DNA of 64,000 nt from RFSX01 sp965230215. GTDB taxonomy: Bacteria > Bacteroidota > Bacteroidia > Chitinophagales > Saprospiraceae. A model generated the notes under the pieces. It was not told where the DNA came from and searched no databases. It worked only from the letters and a program-made list of their open reading frames with translations. Positions within the stretch are counted from its first letter, which is position 1; each line of letters begins with the position of its first letter. The stretch lies in contig CBDDKN010000001.1 of the NCBI GenBank assembly GCA_965230215.1, positions 806,001 to 870,000 of the forward strand, read 5' to 3'. A program made the position numbers and the translations under genes. Shown piece after piece: positions 61,625 to 64,000 of this stretch.

Positions 61625-63509
61625 CTACTTAATTTTAAACTCTATTTCTCCCGATATCTGTGGCAGACCGATTTTTGATCTGTTTTGGTTTACTGCTTCA
61701 AGACTTTCGTATTTATAATATTCGACGTTCTTCCCTTCAATATTATAATGTGTCCCATATTCTTGTGGCAATCCTTTCAACTTAAGGAATCTATCACGAA
61801 AGTTGGCATAGTTTATCCACTTAGCTTCGCCCTCTTCACAAGCCGACTTTAGAATGGGTAAATATTTCTCAATAAGTTTAATATCCAATGAATGTGTGAT
61901 TATGAAAAAGGGTGCACTGACAGCCCTGGTGCCAACATCTGATATTAATGGCCATCCATAATTATCTATAAGTGACAATACAGTATTAAGATTCAATCGA
62001 TCATGTTGCTTGAATTCAGAATCCTGACCATAAATGAACTGAGATTCATCATACTCCCCTTCCTTATAATTAGCTAGGCGCCTGTAAGAAAACTGTAAAG
62101 ATCTAAACCTCTGGTCTTCTGCCAAAAGCGAGTCCAACTTAAATGCCAATTCTCTTTCCTTGTATTCAGTATAATTGCCATTTATCCTATTACGAATTCT
62201 AAGCCAGTCAGGATGCGCTCTCAGCACATCAAGCCTCCGATCTGTAAGAAGGAGAATATGTTTACTCTTGGGAGAGATATATAACCATTTATTAACAAGT
62301 GCTATCGCAGTTACGGGTTTCTCTTTAGCTGTAGTTAGAATATCCCTGTACAGTTTTTGATCTATATATTCATCGAGAACCTCTATCTCTACTCTCCTAT
62401 TTTTACTTCTCCCGATAACGGTACTGCTATTGTCTTTAGGTTCAGTATCTGACAAGCTCTTCAACTCATAAAATAATGGATCTAAACTGAATTGCTGATT
62501 CAGGAATTCAGCAATATAATTCGCACGTCTCTCTGAGAGTTCATAGTTTTCATCTCCTGTGTCATCGGTATGTCCTGAAATCCTAATCGTCTGTTTGTTT
62601 TTCTTAATAGTCTTGACAAATGATTCTAACAGCAAAGTATCTAATGCAATAGGAATATAACTGTCTGAATCAAAGTAAACAGTGTAGGTATCATCTAGCA
62701 GCTCAGCATAGCTTTCTTCTTCCTTGTAGCATTCGAATTGTACGATTTCAGCACTGTCAATCTCTTCAGTCTCATATAATTCAACATCGTCAATAAAATA
62801 CTTGACACTTCTTTCTGCATAATAGTCTGGCCAGTTCTCATCTTCAAATACACCGAGAATAATATAATTGATATTGCAAAGGGGTTTAAAGCTGGCTTCG
62901 ACCTTGACCCAATTGTCATATTCCTTGACTGGGAAGGTGACCTGTGCTCCATCAATCATATATTGCCTAATCTTTCTTTTCTTCAGCTTGTAAGTAGGAA
63001 CTTTATTAGAGAAATATACACCCAGGTGATTATCAATTTTTAATGCATTCTCATTAAACTTTGAAGGAACATATAGCCAAAACGAAATCTTATAAACCAG
63101 GCCATACTCGAGTTCTTTGTTCAACTTTTGTGCTATGTAAGTAGCATTACTTCCTGATGTATAAGTTAAACTTGACGTCATCAGTTATGTGAGAAGAAAA
63201 TGCAAGTTCCAAAACTGTACAATCATCTTTATCTACAAAAAGCTTGGGAGGACAGCTTCTAACGTCATCACCACGTTGTTTTTCACGGTAGTTAAACTTG
63301 TATTTACAATTGCATATCCGTGTTCCAGTATTATAAGCAGTCCACTCATCAATCGTTTGAGGCCATTGTAAATTCCAGTATTGTGAACCTATATATTTTT
63401 TAGTATGCTCGAAATCTCCTCCTTTTATATAGTTGTATCCCTGTGAATCCAGATCACTGTTAAGTAATATCAAAATTGTAATTACATAAATAACTAATGG
63501 GCTCCGCAT
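61625..63509 (-). pseudogene. Frameshifted secreted OmpA-DUF6624 fusion protein
   Basis: The first frame encodes a signal peptide (MRSPLVIYVITILILLNS) and the beginning of a jelly-roll domain (GGDFEHTKKYIGSQYW to LELAFSSHITDD), then stops at 63147. The second frame continues the domain (TYTSGSNATYIAQKLNKELEYGLVYKISFWLY), then an OmpA domain (TVYFDSDSYIPIALDTLLL, ISGHTDDTGDENYELSERRANYIAEFL, GRSKNRRVEIEV) and a C-terminal DUF6624-like region (EDQRFRSLQ, LNTVLSLIDNYGWPLISDVG, FIITHSLD, DRFLKLKGLPQEYGTHY). A single-base shift between 63147 and 63186 separates the frames. Without it, a 627-residue peptidoglycan-binding exported protein would result. Confidence 0.8.
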
Positions 63510-63674
63510 ACTATATAGATAATAAGTGCACTTCCAAATATGACATCCTTAGATCAGGGTCTATTTGATAATACAAAATATCCAAATAAAACGATATTTA
63601 GGATCAGCAAGATATTTATACCAATTTTCCGAAATTGGGTCATATAAATCAACAGCTATTGGGTAACAAATAAT

Positions 63675-64000
63675 CTAATCCATCTTTATAATTTGCTGAA
63701 TACAATTATCATTGTTCAAATCATTAAAAACTTTTATGAAATAAAGTCCATTCGGTAATGTGCTTATGTCAATTTCAATTGGACTTGACTGAGCTGAAAG
63801 ATCCTGATACAAAGCTCCACTTGAAGAAAGTATCTGAATAGTATAGTTCGTAAAGTCCCCCTGAATCTTAAAGAACCCATTAGTAGGATTCGGATATAAT
63901 GTCAAACAGTTACTCTGAACTTCCAAATCTGTAGCTGTAGTGGTTACATCTACTACCTTAGCCCCTATTATCATAGGATCAGTAATGGCATTGTCAGGTG
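63675..64000 (-). CDS. C-terminal end of a T9SS cargo protein (partial, runs off the window)
   Basis: The last 108 or so residues of a larger secreted protein, open to the right edge. It ends NCLTLYPNPTNGFFKIQG to DLNNDNCIQQIIKMD, a complete type A sorting domain with the YPNPTNG start and LPNGLYFIKVF core. The visible upstream residues (DNAITDPMIIGAKVVDV) are part of the body and show no domain. The full gene lies in the next window. Confidence 0.78.
   Translation of the reverse strand, partial: PDNAITDPMIIGAKVVDVTTTATDLEVQSNCLTLYPNPTNGFFKIQGDFTNYTIQILSSSGALYQDLSAQSSPIEIDISTLPNGLYFIKVFNDLNNDNCIQQIIKMD

Noticed and set aside
1..64000. tRNA, rRNA, prophage or transposase genes
   Set aside because: No cloverleaf-like segment, rRNA stretch, integrase or transposase was found on either strand by reading.

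Overview
The window comes from a member of the Bacteroidota, probably a free-living, AT-rich marine or soil lineage near Cytophagales, Saprospiria or Flavobacteriia. This rests on four observations: at least six secreted proteins end in type A sorting domains of the type IX secretion system (T9SS); about a third of the genes encode lipoproteins with an SxC or AxC lipobox; several promoters match the Bacteroidota TAnnTTTG form; and families typical of the phylum occur (FISUMP, stand-alone regulator propellers, DUF4625, DUF6624, GLPGLI-like, long QueA). No tRNA, rRNA, CRISPR array, insertion sequence or phage gene was seen. The lineage below phylum is a guess.

Layout. 1-13.3 kb is almost entirely minus strand: a T9SS protein, a bestrophin-type channel, an esterase lipoprotein, then a tightly packed ten-gene run (10615 down to 3850) mixing a beta-barrel protein, a GGCT-like protein, a Tim44-like protein, a YD-repeat-like secreted protein, a VOC protein, DUF998 and DUF1835 proteins and a seven-bladed propeller lipoprotein. 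13.5-15.3 kb is a plus-strand cold-response pair (RhlE-type DEAD-box helicase and a cold-shock-domain protein) behind a good promoter and a long leader. 15.4-25.7 kb is minus strand again: a 5'-truncated FISUMP protein, a porin, GNAT enzymes, an FHA-like/DUF805 membrane protein, and a zero-gap trio of a giant secreted SASA-type esterase, a thioesterase and a methyltransferase. 25.8-42.7 kb holds DUF418, a second propeller, FkbM methyltransferase, acyl-ACP desaturase, QueA, TonB_C and DUF4139 proteins and many unassigned lipoproteins.

42.7-64 kb contains a frameshifted cytochrome c, a TetR/cupin divergent pair with twin identical operators, a frameshifted alpha/beta hydrolase, an AraC/VOC pair, a CotH-family protein, hemN divergent from ompW, DUF2200, DUF4349, acyltransferase 3, a DUF4625 lipoprotein with an 8-bp duplication frameshift, PhoX, lgt, a TPR-tailed esterase, a Kelch T9SS protein, and a frameshifted OmpA-DUF6624 protein.

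How the genes relate. Most products act at the cell envelope: outer-membrane barrels, surface lipoproteins, T9SS cargo, and Lgt, which lipidates those lipoproteins. Housekeeping genes (hemN, lgt, queA, rhlE, csp) are interspersed. There is no obvious defence or biosynthetic island. The most informative signals are regulatory and mutational: four separate reading-frame disruptions to the right of 42.6 kb and none clearly to the left; TGTAAA repeats 54-58 bp upstream of three lipoprotein genes; exact twin operators at the TetR/cupin pair; and several perfect palindromes at promoters.
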